This document shows positions 8,704 through 18,679 of a stretch of 20,000 nucleotides of DNA, in pieces. Source of the DNA: Deinococcus murrayi DSM 11303 (GTDB lineage Bacteria; Deinococcota; Deinococci; Deinococcales; Deinococcaceae). Numbering within the stretch: position 1 is the stretch's first letter; each line of letters begins with the position of its first letter. The notes beneath the pieces were generated by a model, which made no database searches, was not told the origin of the DNA, and worked only from the letters and a program-made list of their open reading frames with translations. The DNA lies in assembly GCF_000482805.1 (NCBI RefSeq), contig NZ_AXWT01000029.1:1-20000 (forward strand), in the 5' to 3' direction. Made by a program: the position numbers and the translations under genes.

Positions 8704-9927
8704 ATGACCCCCGCGCAGGCCGCCGCCGTCCTCCAGGGCTACTGGCAGGGCGAGCACTTCGCCGACCCGCCCGCCTACCTCGACCGGGCGCGGGCGCTGT
8801 CGCCCGTCCTGTATGACCCGACAAGCGGTCTGGCCCTGCTGACCGGGCACGCGGCGGTGGGGGCGGCCCTCAAGAGTGGGCAGGTGCGGACCAGCAAGTA
8901 CGCCGCTGACCCGGCCTTTGCGAGCAGCGAGGCCGCCCGGTTGCTCGCTCCGATGATGCTCTTTCACGACGGGGCCTCGCACACCCGGCTGCGGTCGCTC
9001 GCACAGAGAGCCTTTACCCCCAGGGTGCTGGAGGAGAGCCGTGAATTCATCGCCGGGTTAACCGACACCCTGCTCGACGGGGCCGCGCGGCAGGCGGCGC
9101 AGAATGGGGGAGAGGTGGACGCCGTGGCCGCCCTCGCGGTGCCGCTGCCCGTCGCCGTCATCGTGGAGATGCTGGGGCTGTCGGGGGACGACGCGGGCCG
9201 CTTCAAAACCTGGGCGGGCAGCGTGGCCGACCTCATCGGTGGCCTGAACGTGCCCCCAGAGCGCTGGGCGCAGGTGGAAGCCGACGCGGGGGCGATGCGC
9301 TCGTATTTCCGCACCCTCGCCGACGACCTGCGTGCCCATCCCCGCCCCGGCCTGCTCTCGGCCCTCGCTGCCGCCGAGGACGGAGGCGAGCGCCTCAGCG
9401 GGGACGAACTGCTCGCCAACGCGGTGCTGCTCCTCGTCGCGGGGCACGAGACGACCTCTAACCTGCTGTCGGGGAGCCTGCTCGCCCTGCACGAGTGGCC
9501 GGAGGAGCGGGCCTGGCTCGCGGCGGACCCAGCAGCGCGAGTGGGGAACGCCGTGGAGGAGCTGCTGCGCTTCCTCTCGCCCGTGCAGGGCACCGCCCGT
9601 TTCACGACCGCCCCGCTGACGCTGGAGGGGGTGGTGCTGCCGCCTGAGCTGCCGTTGCTCATCAGCCTCGCGGGGGCGAACCGCGATTCCGCCGCCTACC
9701 CGGACCCCCACGCCCTGCGGCTCTCGCGGGAGAATGCCCGCACGCACCTCGCTTTTGCCGCTGGCCCACATTACTGCCTGGGGGCGGGGTTGGCGCGGCT
9801 GGAGGCGGCGGTGTTTCTCACGCGCTTCCTGGCCCGCTTTCCGGGGTACCGGGTGCCAGAGCAGCCGCTGAGCTACCTGCCCAACTTCACCCTGCGGGGG
9901 TTGCGGGCGCTGCGGGTGGCGCTGTAG
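8704..9927 (+). CDS. Cytochrome P450
   Basis: The product is a soluble bacterial class P450 of 407 aa, a heme monooxygenase that needs separate electron-transfer partners not present here. The I-helix oxygen-binding motif AGHETTS is at about 246-252, the ExxR pair is in EELLRF at about 284-289, and ANRDSAAYPDPHALRLSRE is the usual pre-heme segment. The heme ligand is C358 in FAAGPHYCLGAGLARLEA; the second residue of the usual FGxGxHxCxG is alanine rather than glycine. The ATG at 8704 is supported by TAGCCT just upstream. Deinococcus radiodurans has a P450 (CYP287A1) that hydroxylates the ionone ring in deinoxanthin synthesis; this gene might be that or another subfamily, which sequence reading alone cannot settle. 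Confidence 0.93.
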   Translation: MTPAQAAAVLQGYWQGEHFADPPAYLDRARALSPVLYDPTSGLALLTGHAAVGAALKSGQVRTSKYAADPAFASSEAARLLAPMMLFHDGASHTRLRSLAQRAFTPRVLEESREFIAGLTDTLLDGAARQAAQNGGEVDAVAALAVPLPVAVIVEMLGLSGDDAGRFKTWAGSVADLIGGLNVPPERWAQVEADAGAMRSYFRTLADDLRAHPRPGLLSALAAAEDGGERLSGDELLANAVLLLVAGHETTSNLLSGSLLALHEWPEERAWLAADPAARVGNAVEELLRFLSPVQGTARFTTAPLTLEGVVLPPELPLLISLAGANRDSAAYPDPHALRLSRENARTHLAFAAGPHYCLGAGLARLEAAVFLTRFLARFPGYRVPEQPLSYLPNFTLRGLRALRVAL

Positions 9928-9968
9928 CGGGGGGGCAGGCGGCGTGGCGGCAGCCGGGCGGGGGCGGG

Positions 9969-9974
9969 TAGACT
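9969..9974 (+). promoter_or_regulatory. -10 hexamer TAGACT for the DdrA-like operon
   Basis: TAGACT lies 9 bases before the ATG at 9984 in the 56-base gap after the P450 stop. A radiation-response RDRM palindrome of the kind described upstream of DdrO-controlled genes was not seen here. Confidence 0.55.
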
Positions 9975-9983
9975 CTAGCCCAT

Positions 9984-10586
9984 ATGCCCGACCCCAACCG
10001 CACCCGTGAAGCCCTGCGAGCCGCCATGACCGCCTGGGCGGTCGCGGAGGTGCGCGGCGACCAGGCCCGCGTGACTCTGGTTCCCCAGCCCCAGAGCCTC
10101 GCCCGGCACCTCGAAGCGGTGGACCCGCAGTGGGCGCTCGCGTGGGCCTGCGACAGCGTGACCCCGCCGGTGGTTCGCGCCCGCCTGACGGTGGGGGGGG
10201 CCACCCGTGAGGGCCTTGCCAGCGGCCACACGCTCGCGGATGCTCGGCTGCGGGCGCTGGCCGACGCGGCCCGCTTCTTTGGCTTAGACCTCCCCGAAGA
10301 GGCGCAGTGGGTCGAGTACGACCCCGAAGACGGCCCCAACACGACCGACCTCGACGCGGAGGCCGAGGAGGGAGCGGCCCCCGCGCCCCGCCCCGCCGCG
10401 CCGCCCGCCCCGCCCCGCGACCCGCAGATGGAAAAGGCCCGGGGGCACATCAACGACCTCATCGAGCAGCTCAAGGCAGCGGGCAAGATGAAAGAAGCCC
10501 TGCAAGCCTTGAACCGTGGCTACGGCGAGTCGCTAGAGGAAAGCCGCGCCATCTACAAAGAACTTCAGGCCATCTTGCGCGGCTAG
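9984..10586 (+). CDS. DdrA/Rad52-like protein, probable single-strand-annealing family member
   Basis: The 200-aa protein resembles DdrA, the Deinococcus protein that binds 3' single-stranded DNA ends and is a distant Rad52 homologue. Residues 39-112 carry the shared core: LARHLEAVDPQWALAW (a start common to Rad52 and DdrA), VVRARLTVGGATREGLASG, then an alanine-rich helix ending AARFFGLDL and QWVEYDPED. A Pro/Ala/Glu-rich linker (113-148) leads to a helical C-terminus (149-200, ending YKELQAILRG) that resembles the end of DdrA. The usual lysine-rich DALKR patch is here ARLRALADAA, so it is a divergent paralogue. A metallophosphoesterase gene follows 3 bases after its stop. A G8 run at 10193-10200 lies within the core. 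Family assignment is by remembered resemblance; function in annealing is inference. Confidence 0.7.
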   Translation: MPDPNRTREALRAAMTAWAVAEVRGDQARVTLVPQPQSLARHLEAVDPQWALAWACDSVTPPVVRARLTVGGATREGLASGHTLADARLRALADAARFFGLDLPEEAQWVEYDPEDGPNTTDLDAEAEEGAAPAPRPAAPPAPPRDPQMEKARGHINDLIEQLKAAGKMKEALQALNRGYGESLEESRAIYKELQAILRG

Positions 10587-10589
10587 GGC

Positions 10590-11351
10590 ATGCTCAAGGT
10601 CATCGCGGTCGGAGACGTGCACGCGGACTGGCCCGCGCTGTGGGGAGCGCTGCGGGCGGCGAGCTGTATGGACGCGGCAGGGCGGCCCACACCGCCAGTG
10701 CTGGCGGGGCTGTATCAGGTGGTCCTCCTTGGCGACCTCGTGCACCCCAAGAACGAGCGGGCCTACGAGCGCCTGACCGGGCTGCGGCGCTTTGACGTCC
10801 GCAACCCGGACCATCTGCTCTTGGCCGCCCGCGAGCAGGTGCGCGAGCTAGAGCGCCTGCGCGAGTACCACGCGGCGGCCCCGCACGCCGTGCACATCAT
10901 CCTTGGCAACCACGACGCGGCGGTCCTCCACTCCGGACCAGTGTTGGGCACGAGCAGCGGCCTCGTTCACGTCGAGTTTGACCCGCAGCGGGGCGGGGCG
11001 CTGCTCCCCGAAAGCTTGCGGCGCTGGATGGGGGGCTTCCTGCGCGAGCTGCGCCTGGGCCGGGTGCAGTTTGCCCACGTCTCGCCCCTGCCCGCGCACG
11101 CCAGCTACGATGACCTCTTTTACAGCGACGCCAGCCACAAGCGCTGGTTTCGAGACTCGCCTGAATACGTGCGGCTGGCGGGCCTCAGCCTGGGCGTCTA
11201 CGGCCATACCCAGATGCAAGGCGGCATTCACATCGACCGCGACGCCGGACTCTGCCTGATTGACGCCCTGCACGCCCGCGAGTACCTGGAACTGCTGCTG
11301 GACCCCGCCGCTCCTGACCCCGTGCGGGGGGTGCGGGCCATGCCGTTCTAA
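10590..11351 (+). CDS. Calcineurin-like metallophosphoesterase
   Basis: The 253-aa protein has the complete two-metal phosphoesterase signature: GDVHAD (D9, H11), GDLVHPKN (D49), GNHD (N107, H108), FAHVSP (H163) and YGHTQMQGG (H206). Such enzymes hydrolyse phosphate mono- or diesters, from protein phosphates and dinucleotides to DNA in the Mre11/SbcD branch. The compact layout with GDxHG-like start is closer to PPP-type phosphatases than to SbcD, which is longer. Substrate is unknown. It starts 3 bases after the DdrA-like stop, so the two are almost certainly co-transcribed, and no separate promoter is evident. A role tied to DNA repair is suggested only by this linkage. Confidence 0.88.
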   Translation: MLKVIAVGDVHADWPALWGALRAASCMDAAGRPTPPVLAGLYQVVLLGDLVHPKNERAYERLTGLRRFDVRNPDHLLLAAREQVRELERLREYHAAAPHAVHIILGNHDAAVLHSGPVLGTSSGLVHVEFDPQRGGALLPESLRRWMGGFLRELRLGRVQFAHVSPLPAHASYDDLFYSDASHKRWFRDSPEYVRLAGLSLGVYGHTQMQGGIHIDRDAGLCLIDALHAREYLELLLDPAAPDPVRGVRAMPF

Positions 11352-11374
11352 TGCCGGGGGGAAGTGTGGCCGTG

Positions 11375-11403
11375 TTGACAGGCGAGGAGGGGGCCGCTAT
11401 CTT
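11375..11403 (+). promoter_or_regulatory. Consensus sigma-70-type promoter of the tRNA operon
   Basis: A perfect -35 TTGACA (11375-11380), a 17-base spacer and a -10 TATCTT (11398-11403) lie 34 bases upstream of mature tRNA-Asp. It is the only promoter in the window with a clear -35, and differs from the start-proximal hexamers of the protein genes. The leader contains a short TTTGC/GCAAA hairpin that may aid 5' processing. Confidence 0.85.
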
Positions 11404-11435
11404 TAACCCCGCTGCTTTTGCGGCTGCAAATCAGA

Positions 11436-11513
<78 letters not shown>

Positions 11514-11515
11514 GT

Positions 11516-11592
<77 letters not shown>

Positions 11593-11598
11593 CCAAAG

Positions 11599-11622
11599 AC
11601 TCCGCCCCGTGCGGAGTTTTTG
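11599..11622 (+). terminator. Rho-independent terminator of the tRNA operon
   Basis: ACTCCGC (11599-11605) and GCGGAGT (11611-11617) form a 7-bp stem with a CCCGT loop, followed by TTTTTGCTTT. It is the cleanest intrinsic terminator in the window. On the minus strand it might also act for alaS, though the tail there is weaker. Confidence 0.85.
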
Positions 11623-11716
11623 CTTTGGGCGGACGCTCCCGCACCGCAGGAAGCAAGCGAGGGTCCGCCCGGCCAGTGCGGCGGGCGGTCCCCCTGTCTC
11701 CGAACTCAAAGAGGGG

Positions 11717-14395
<2,679 letters not shown>

Positions 14396-14402
14396 GGGGC
14401 GA

Positions 14403-14408
14403 AGTCTA
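14403..14408 (-). promoter_or_regulatory. -10 hexamer TAGACT for alaS
   Basis: TAGACT lies 7 bases upstream of the alaS ATG, inside the 38-base gap after the response-regulator stop. It suggests alaS has its own leaderless promoter rather than depending on the upstream gene. Confidence 0.55.
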
Positions 14409-14433
14409 GCGCGGGGGGGAACAGCCCTTCATG

Positions 14434-15468
14434 TCAGTCCAACCCCACCGACCACCACGCCTCGCGCCGGGCGGCGAGGCGAGCGCGGGGGTCATCCAGG
14501 GCTTCCAGGGCGCGGGTCAGGCCCCGCCAATCGCTCTCGCTCATGGGGTCGAGGGCCAGCGCCCGCTGGTGAAACTGCGCGGCGTCCTTGGGGCGGCCCG
14601 CCGCCGTCGCGGCCTCGGCGGCCAGCCCCAGCACGCTCAGTTGTTTGACTTCCAGCCGGGCGCGGACCTCCTCGACCCAGGGGCTGTCGGCTCCCGGCAA
14701 AAAGAGGCCATACAGGTCGGCGAGTTCGCGCAGTTCTTCTAGGCCCAAGCTTCCGGCCTCGGCTTGCTTGGCGAGCCGCTCGTAGCGGGCCACGTCGTAG
14801 TCGGGCTGAAGCCCTTCGGCGAGCGCGTAGCGGCGGTTGGTGCTCACGACCGCTTCGCTGCTTAAGCTGCGACGCAAGCGGTGCAGGGTCGTGTGAAAGA
14901 GGCTGCTGGCGCGGGCCTCGTCTTTTTCCGGCCACAGCGCTTCGGCGGCCTCCCAGGAGGTCACCTCGCGGCGTTCGAGCAGATAGAAAAACAGTTCCAG
15001 CGCCTTGCGCGACACCCACGCGACCGGGGTGCCCCGCCACACGACCTGCGCGGTGCCCAGGGCGCTGGCCGCCATGCTGCTTTCCTGGCTGCGGGTCAGC
15101 CCCACGCGGCGCAGCCGGGCGTCGACGGCGGTCGTCAGGTCCTGGGGGGTAAAGGGCTTGGGGACATAGTCGTCGGCCCCCAGGTTCATGCCCCTTCTGA
15201 CATCGCTGCGCTCGGCGTGGCTGGAGAGCAACACGAAGGGCACAGCCCCCAGCTTCTCGTGGCTGCGCACCTGTTCGAGAAACTCCAACCCCGTCATGTA
15301 GGGCATCACCACGTCGCTGATGACGAGGTCAGGTGTAAAGACCTTGAGGAGGTCGAGCGCCTCGACCGGATGGCTGCTCGTGCGGACCTCATGCCCGGCG
15401 CGGGACAGAATCACGCTGACGAGCTTGAGGATGGCGGCGTCGTCATCCACGACCAGGATGCGCGGCAT
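14434..15468 (-). CDS. Response regulator with SARP/BTAD-like output domain
   Basis: The 344-aa protein begins with a CheY-like receiver: acidic pocket DDD at 8-10, phosphoacceptor D52 in LVISDVVMPYMTG, switch S82/S83 and K104 in YVPKPF. A winged-helix segment at about 137-200 (LELFFYLLERREVTSWEAAEALWP, then LFHTTLHRLRRSLSSEAVVSTNRRYAL) and a following helical repeat region (about 205-335) have the layout of SARP regulators with a bacterial transcriptional activation domain. It is therefore a phosphorylation-controlled transcription factor of unknown targets. No histidine kinase gene lies nearby, so it is an orphan in this window. It is transcribed in the same direction as alaS and diverges from the amidohydrolase gene; TACACT sits 7 bases before its ATG. 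Confidence 0.88.
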   Translation of the reverse strand: MPRILVVDDDAAILKLVSVILSRAGHEVRTSSHPVEALDLLKVFTPDLVISDVVMPYMTGLEFLEQVRSHEKLGAVPFVLLSSHAERSDVRRGMNLGADDYVPKPFTPQDLTTAVDARLRRVGLTRSQESSMAASALGTAQVVWRGTPVAWVSRKALELFFYLLERREVTSWEAAEALWPEKDEARASSLFHTTLHRLRRSLSSEAVVSTNRRYALAEGLQPDYDVARYERLAKQAEAGSLGLEELRELADLYGLFLPGADSPWVEEVRARLEVKQLSVLGLAAEAATAAGRPKDAAQFHQRALALDPMSESDWRGLTRALEALDDPRARLAARREAWWSVGLD

Positions 15469-15475
15469 GGAGGGC

Positions 15476-15481
15476 AGTGTA
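15476..15481 (-). promoter_or_regulatory. -10 hexamer TACACT for the response regulator gene
   Basis: TACACT is 7 bases upstream of the ATG at 15468, predicting a leaderless message. It shares the 76-base divergent gap with the promoter at 15533-15538, so a regulator could affect both. Confidence 0.55.
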
Positions 15482-15532
15482 GCAGCGGCGCCGCAGGGGG
15501 CACGTACCCGGCTTCACACCCCGCTGCCGGGC

Positions 15533-15538
15533 TAGGCT
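15533..15538 (+). promoter_or_regulatory. -10 hexamer TAGGCT for the amidohydrolase gene
   Basis: TAGGCT ends 6 bases before the ATG at 15545 and fits the start-proximal TANNNT pattern. No Shine-Dalgarno is evident. Confidence 0.55.
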
Positions 15539-15544
15539 GGGGAC

Positions 15545-17050
15545 ATGACCACGCCCGCCCCCCTGACGGTTCTCCACGCCCGGACCCTCACCCTCGACCC
15601 GCAGCAGCCCCAGGCTGAAGCGGTCCTGGTCGGCGGGGGGCGCGTGCTGGCGGTCGGGAGCCGCGAGGAACTGCGGGCGCTGGCGCCGAGAGCCGAGGTG
15701 CAAGACCACCGCGACCTGCTCCTCACGCCGGGCCTCGCCGAAGCGCACATCCACCTTGTGAGCTACGGCTTTTCGCTTGCGGAGCTGAACCTGCACGGTG
15801 CCCGCAGCGTCTCGGAGGTGCAGGCCAAAGTGGCGCAGCGGGTGCTGAATACCCCCCCCGGCACCTGGATTCGCGGCGGGGGCTTCCTGCTCTCCGAACT
15901 GGGCCTCCATGACTACCCCACCGCCGCCCTGCTCGACGAGGTCAGCCCGCACCACCCGGTCTTGATTTACTCGCGGGACCTGCACCTGAGCTGGGCGAAC
16001 TCGCTCGCGCTGCGCCTCGCGGGGGTCACCGCAGGCACCCCTGACCCGGAGGGCGGCAAAATCGTGCGCCCGCTGGGCACGCTGCTGGAGCACGCCAGCG
16101 GCCTGGTGGCGCGGGCGCTCCCCACCCCCACGGGGGCCGAGTACCTCGCGGCGGCGCGAGCGGGCGCAGGCGACCTGGCGGCGCGGGGGTACGTCAGCGC
16201 CCACACGATGGCCTTTGAGCCAGTCGAGGCCCCGCGTGCCCTGCAAGACCTCGCCGGGCGCGGCGAACTGCCGCTGCGGGTGTGGGCCACCCTGCCGCAC
16301 GACCGCCTCGCACACGCCCGCGACCTGGGGTTACGCCGCAGCCCCGGCGGTCTCTTTCAGTGGGGCGGGGTCAAGTTCTTCGCGGATGGGGCGCTCGGAA
16401 GCCGCACGGCGTGGCTGCACGCCCCCGGCTTTGCGGACGGGTCGGGCACCGGCATCCCCCTCGACCCTCCGGCCCTCATCCGCGAGCGCGGCGAGGAAGC
16501 CCTGCGGCTGGGTCTCACGCCCGTCACCCACGCCATCGGGGACCGGGCGAACACTGAGGTGCTGGACGTGTACGACGCGCTGCGGCCCCTCGCGGACCGG
16601 GTGGGCGTGCGGCTGCGGGTCGAACACGCCCAGCATGTCCGGCCCCAGGACCTCCCGCGCTTTCGGGGCCTGACCGCCAGCGTGCAGCCCATCCACCTCC
16701 AGGCGGACGGGCCGATGATTCGTGACCTGCTGCCGCACCTCACGGGGACGAGTTACGCTTTCCGCTCGCTGAGGGAGGCTGGGGCGGTCCTCGCCTTTGG
16801 GTCCGACGCCCCGGTCGCGCTCCCCGACCCCCGCGCCAACTTCGCCGCCGCAGTCACCCGCCGCGACGATACGGGCGAGGCCATCGCCCCCGCCGAGGCC
16901 CTCACCGAGGAGGAGGTCCTGTGGGCACACACCCGTGGCCCCGCCCTCGCCGCCGGGTGGGACGATGAGGGCATCATCCGCCCCGGAGCGCGGGCGGCCT
17001 TTACCCTCTGGGACCGGCTGGGCGGGCAGGCGCGGGCGCTGGTGCTGTAG
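15545..17050 (+). CDS. YtcJ-type metal-dependent amidohydrolase
   Basis: This 501-aa protein belongs to the amidohydrolase-3 branch, TIM-barrel hydrolases that cleave amide or related bonds; substrates of most members are unknown. The N-terminal beta sandwich ends at [13 protein letters not shown], with metal ligands H68 and H70. Further family motifs are [15 protein letters not shown] (about 276-290), [16 protein letters not shown] (about 328-343), RVEHAQH (about 357-363), [12 protein letters not shown] and the metal aspartate in [13 protein letters not shown] (about 418-430). The C-terminus ([16 protein letters not shown]) closes the sandwich. There is no signal peptide, so it is probably cytoplasmic. 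Its stop lies 13 bases from the yebC stop in convergent orientation, with no obvious terminator between. Confidence 0.9.
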   Translation: MTTPAPLTVLHARTLTLDPQQPQAEAVLVGGGRVLAVGSREELRALAPRAEVQDHRDLLLTPGLAEAHIHLVSYGFSLAELNLHGARSVSEVQAKVAQRVLNTPPGTWIRGGGFLLSELGLHDYPTAALLDEVSPHHPVLIYSRDLHLSWANSLALRLAGVTAGTPDPEGGKIVRPLGTLLEHASGLVARALPTPTGAEYLAAARAGAGDLAARGYVSAHTMAFEPVEAPRALQDLAGRGELPLRVWATLPHDRLAHARDLGLRRSPGGLFQWGGVKFFADGALGSRTAWLHAPGFADGSGTGIPLDPPALIRERGEEALRLGLTPVTHAIGDRANTEVLDVYDALRPLADRVGVRLRVEHAQHVRPQDLPRFRGLTASVQPIHLQADGPMIRDLLPHLTGTSYAFRSLREAGAVLAFGSDAPVALPDPRANFAAAVTRRDDTGEAIAPAEALTEEEVLWAHTRGPALAAGWDDEGIIRPGARAAFTLWDRLGGQARALVL

Positions 17051-17063
17051 CGGCCCCCCAGTC

Positions 17064-17798
17064 TTACGCCTCGACGCCCTCCGGCAGCTCCGCGTTGGTG
17101 TAGACGTTTTGCACGTCGTCGAGGTCTTCGAGGGCGTCAATCAGGGTCATCAGTTTGCGGGCGTCCTCGGCGTTCACGGCCACCGTGTTGGTGGGCACCA
17201 TGGTGATTTGGCCGCTTTCGGGCTTGAAGCCCGCCGCCACGAGCGCGTCTTGCACCGCGTAGAGGTCGTTCGGGGCGGTGCTGATTTCTAGCCCGTCTTC
17301 GGACTCCTGGAAGTCCTCCGCGCCGTGCTCGATGGCAGCTTCCTGCGCGGCTTCAGAGGCGTCGGCGAGCAGCAGCACGCCCTTTTTCTCGAACTGCCAC
17401 GCGACCGAGCCGCTCGTGCCCAAGGAACCGCCCCGCTTGTTAAAGACGGCGCGGATATCGGCCACGGTGCGGTTCACGTTGTCGGTGAGGGCTTCGATAA
17501 AGATGGCGGTTCCGCCGGGGCCGTAGCCCTCGTAGGTGACCTCCTTGTACTCGGCGGCTCCCTCCGCCGCGCCGACCGCCCGCTTGATGGCGTTTTCAAT
17601 GTTGTCGGCGGGCACCGTGTCGGCTTTGGCGGCGGCGATGGCATTTTTCAGGCTAAGGTTGGCGGCTGGGTCTCCGCTGCCACCCGACCGTACCGCCGCC
17701 TGAATGGCGCGGATGTGCTTGGAGTACAGCGCGCTGCGTTTCTTGTCATTGGCACCCTTTTTGCGCTTAATCTGCGCCCATTTGCTATGTCCGGCCAC
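17064..17798 (-). CDS. yebC: YebC/PmpR-family protein
   Basis: The 244-aa protein matches the YebC family across its length: [21 protein letters not shown] at the start, [19 protein letters not shown] and [19 protein letters not shown] in the middle, then an acidic C-terminus ending near [12 protein letters not shown]. Members have long been annotated as DNA-binding transcription regulators, and more recent work links the family to translation; both remain possible here. The start codon is GTG, with a strong Shine-Dalgarno AAGGAGAT upstream (GGAG 7 bases before GTG), unusual among the genes in this window. A TAGAAT hexamer at 17861-17866 would give a leader of about 55 bases. Confidence 0.96.
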   Translation of the reverse strand: MAGHSKWAQIKRKKGANDKKRSALYSKHIRAIQAAVRSGGSGDPAANLSLKNAIAAAKADTVPADNIENAIKRAVGAAEGAAEYKEVTYEGYGPGGTAIFIEALTDNVNRTVADIRAVFNKRGGSLGTSGSVAWQFEKKGVLLLADASEAAQEAAIEHGAEDFQESEDGLEISTAPNDLYAVQDALVAAGFKPESGQITMVPTNTVAVNAEDARKLMTLIDALEDLDDVQNVYTNAELPEGVEA

Positions 17799-17803
17799 GT
17801 TCT

Positions 17804-17811
17804 ATCTCCTT
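17804..17811 (-). promoter_or_regulatory. Strong Shine-Dalgarno of yebC
   Basis: AAGGAGAT is complementary to the 16S tail seen at 19-25 and fixes the GTG start at 17798. It is the strongest ribosome binding site in the window. Confidence 0.85.
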
Positions 17812-17860
17812 CAGGAAAGACGCGCTCACCCGCTGGGGACGGGGACGCGCAGCAAGGGGC

Positions 17861-17866
17861 ATTCTA
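17861..17866 (-). promoter_or_regulatory. Possible -10 hexamer TAGAAT for yebC
   Basis: TAGAAT fits TANNNT but lies 62 bases upstream of the GTG, so it would give a leadered transcript, consistent with the strong Shine-Dalgarno. No good -35 was found. Confidence 0.4.
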
Positions 17867-17898
17867 CTGCGGGCGCGGGGCGGCCCGCCGCCCTGGGG

Positions 17899-18639
17899 TC
17901 ACACCCGCAGGTCTTCTTCTTCGGTCAGGAAATCCACCGCTCCTGACCCAATCTCATAAAAGGCCCCAATCACCCGCACCTGGCCGCTTGCCTCGGCCTC
18001 CCGAATCACGGCTTGCTCGCGCAGCGCGGCCACCTGGTGGCGGACGTTGTTCAGCACGGCTTCGCGCATCCGGGCCTTTTTGTCGCGGATGGGGGGGAGG
18101 TCCCACACGCTGGGTTGGATGCGGGCAATCAGGCGGCGCAGGTGCTCCGGCTCCTGGGCGAGGTCGGCTTCGGGCAGCAGCGCCGCCGCCACCGCCCCGC
18201 ACCCCTCGTGCCCCATCACGACGATGAGCCGCACGTCCAGGTGCCGCAGGGCATACTCCAGCGACCCCAGTTCGGAGTCTCCCGCCACATTGCCCGCCAC
18301 CCGCGTCACAAAGAGGTCGCCGAGACCCTGGTCAAAGACAATCTCGACCGGGACTCGGCTGTCACTGCACGCGAGCACCGCCGCAAAGGGCGTCTGCCCC
18401 ATGATTTGGGCGCGGCGCTGGTTGGCGCCAGCCTCCGGGCGGGTGGCCTGACCCGAAAAGAAGCGGGCGTTGCCGTCTTTGAGGGCCGCAATCGCGTCGT
18501 CCGGGGTGGCCATGCGGCCCTGACGCAGCGCCGCGATTTCTTTCATGCTGGCCCCGCGCCGCACCGCGTCCAGGATGCGCCGTTCGAGGTCGGACGCAGG
18601 GGCTGGGGCGGAGGGGGAAGCGGGGTCCGGCCTGTTCAC
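17899..18639 (-). CDS. Beta-class carbonic anhydrase
   Basis: Carbonic anhydrase interconverts CO2 and bicarbonate, supplying bicarbonate for carboxylations and aiding pH balance. The zinc ligands and catalytic pair of the beta class are complete: CSDSR (C91, D93, R95) and HEGC (H144, C147). [33 protein letters not shown] reads as a classic beta-CA core in about residues 85-117. The start is probably GTG at 18639: TAGGAT lies 6 bases before it, the same spacing as neighbouring leaderless-type genes. That gives a 246-aa protein with a 45-residue N-terminal extension containing a helix ([13 protein letters not shown]); an internal ATG at 18513 would give the compact form. icd is upstream on the same strand. 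Confidence 0.93.
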   Translation of the reverse strand: MNRPDPASPSAPAPASDLERRILDAVRRGASMKEIAALRQGRMATPDDAIAALKDGNARFFSGQATRPEAGANQRRAQIMGQTPFAAVLACSDSRVPVEIVFDQGLGDLFVTRVAGNVAGDSELGSLEYALRHLDVRLIVVMGHEGCGAVAAALLPEADLAQEPEHLRRLIARIQPSVWDLPPIRDKKARMREAVLNNVRHQVAALREQAVIREAEASGQVRVIGAFYEIGSGAVDFLTEEEDLRV

Positions 18640-18645
18640 CCGGTC

Positions 18646-18651
18646 ATCCTA
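18646..18651 (-). promoter_or_regulatory. -10 hexamer TAGGAT for the carbonic anhydrase gene
   Basis: TAGGAT ends 6 bases before the GTG at 18639, in the 40-base gap after icd. It supports the GTG as the start of a leaderless message and hence the N-terminally extended protein. Confidence 0.5.
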
Positions 18652-18679
18652 GACCCAGGGCAGCCCCAGGGGGGCGGGC

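Noticed and set aside
9928..9983. RDRM-type radiation response operator upstream of the DdrA-like gene
   Set aside because: The 56-base gap contains no palindrome resembling the described motif; only the TAGACT hexamer stands out.
17878..17893. GGGCGGC/GCCGCCC palindrome as a carbonic anhydrase terminator
   Set aside because: The arms are nearly adjacent, the loop would be only 2 to 4 bases and no T tract follows; such palindromes arise easily at this GC content.
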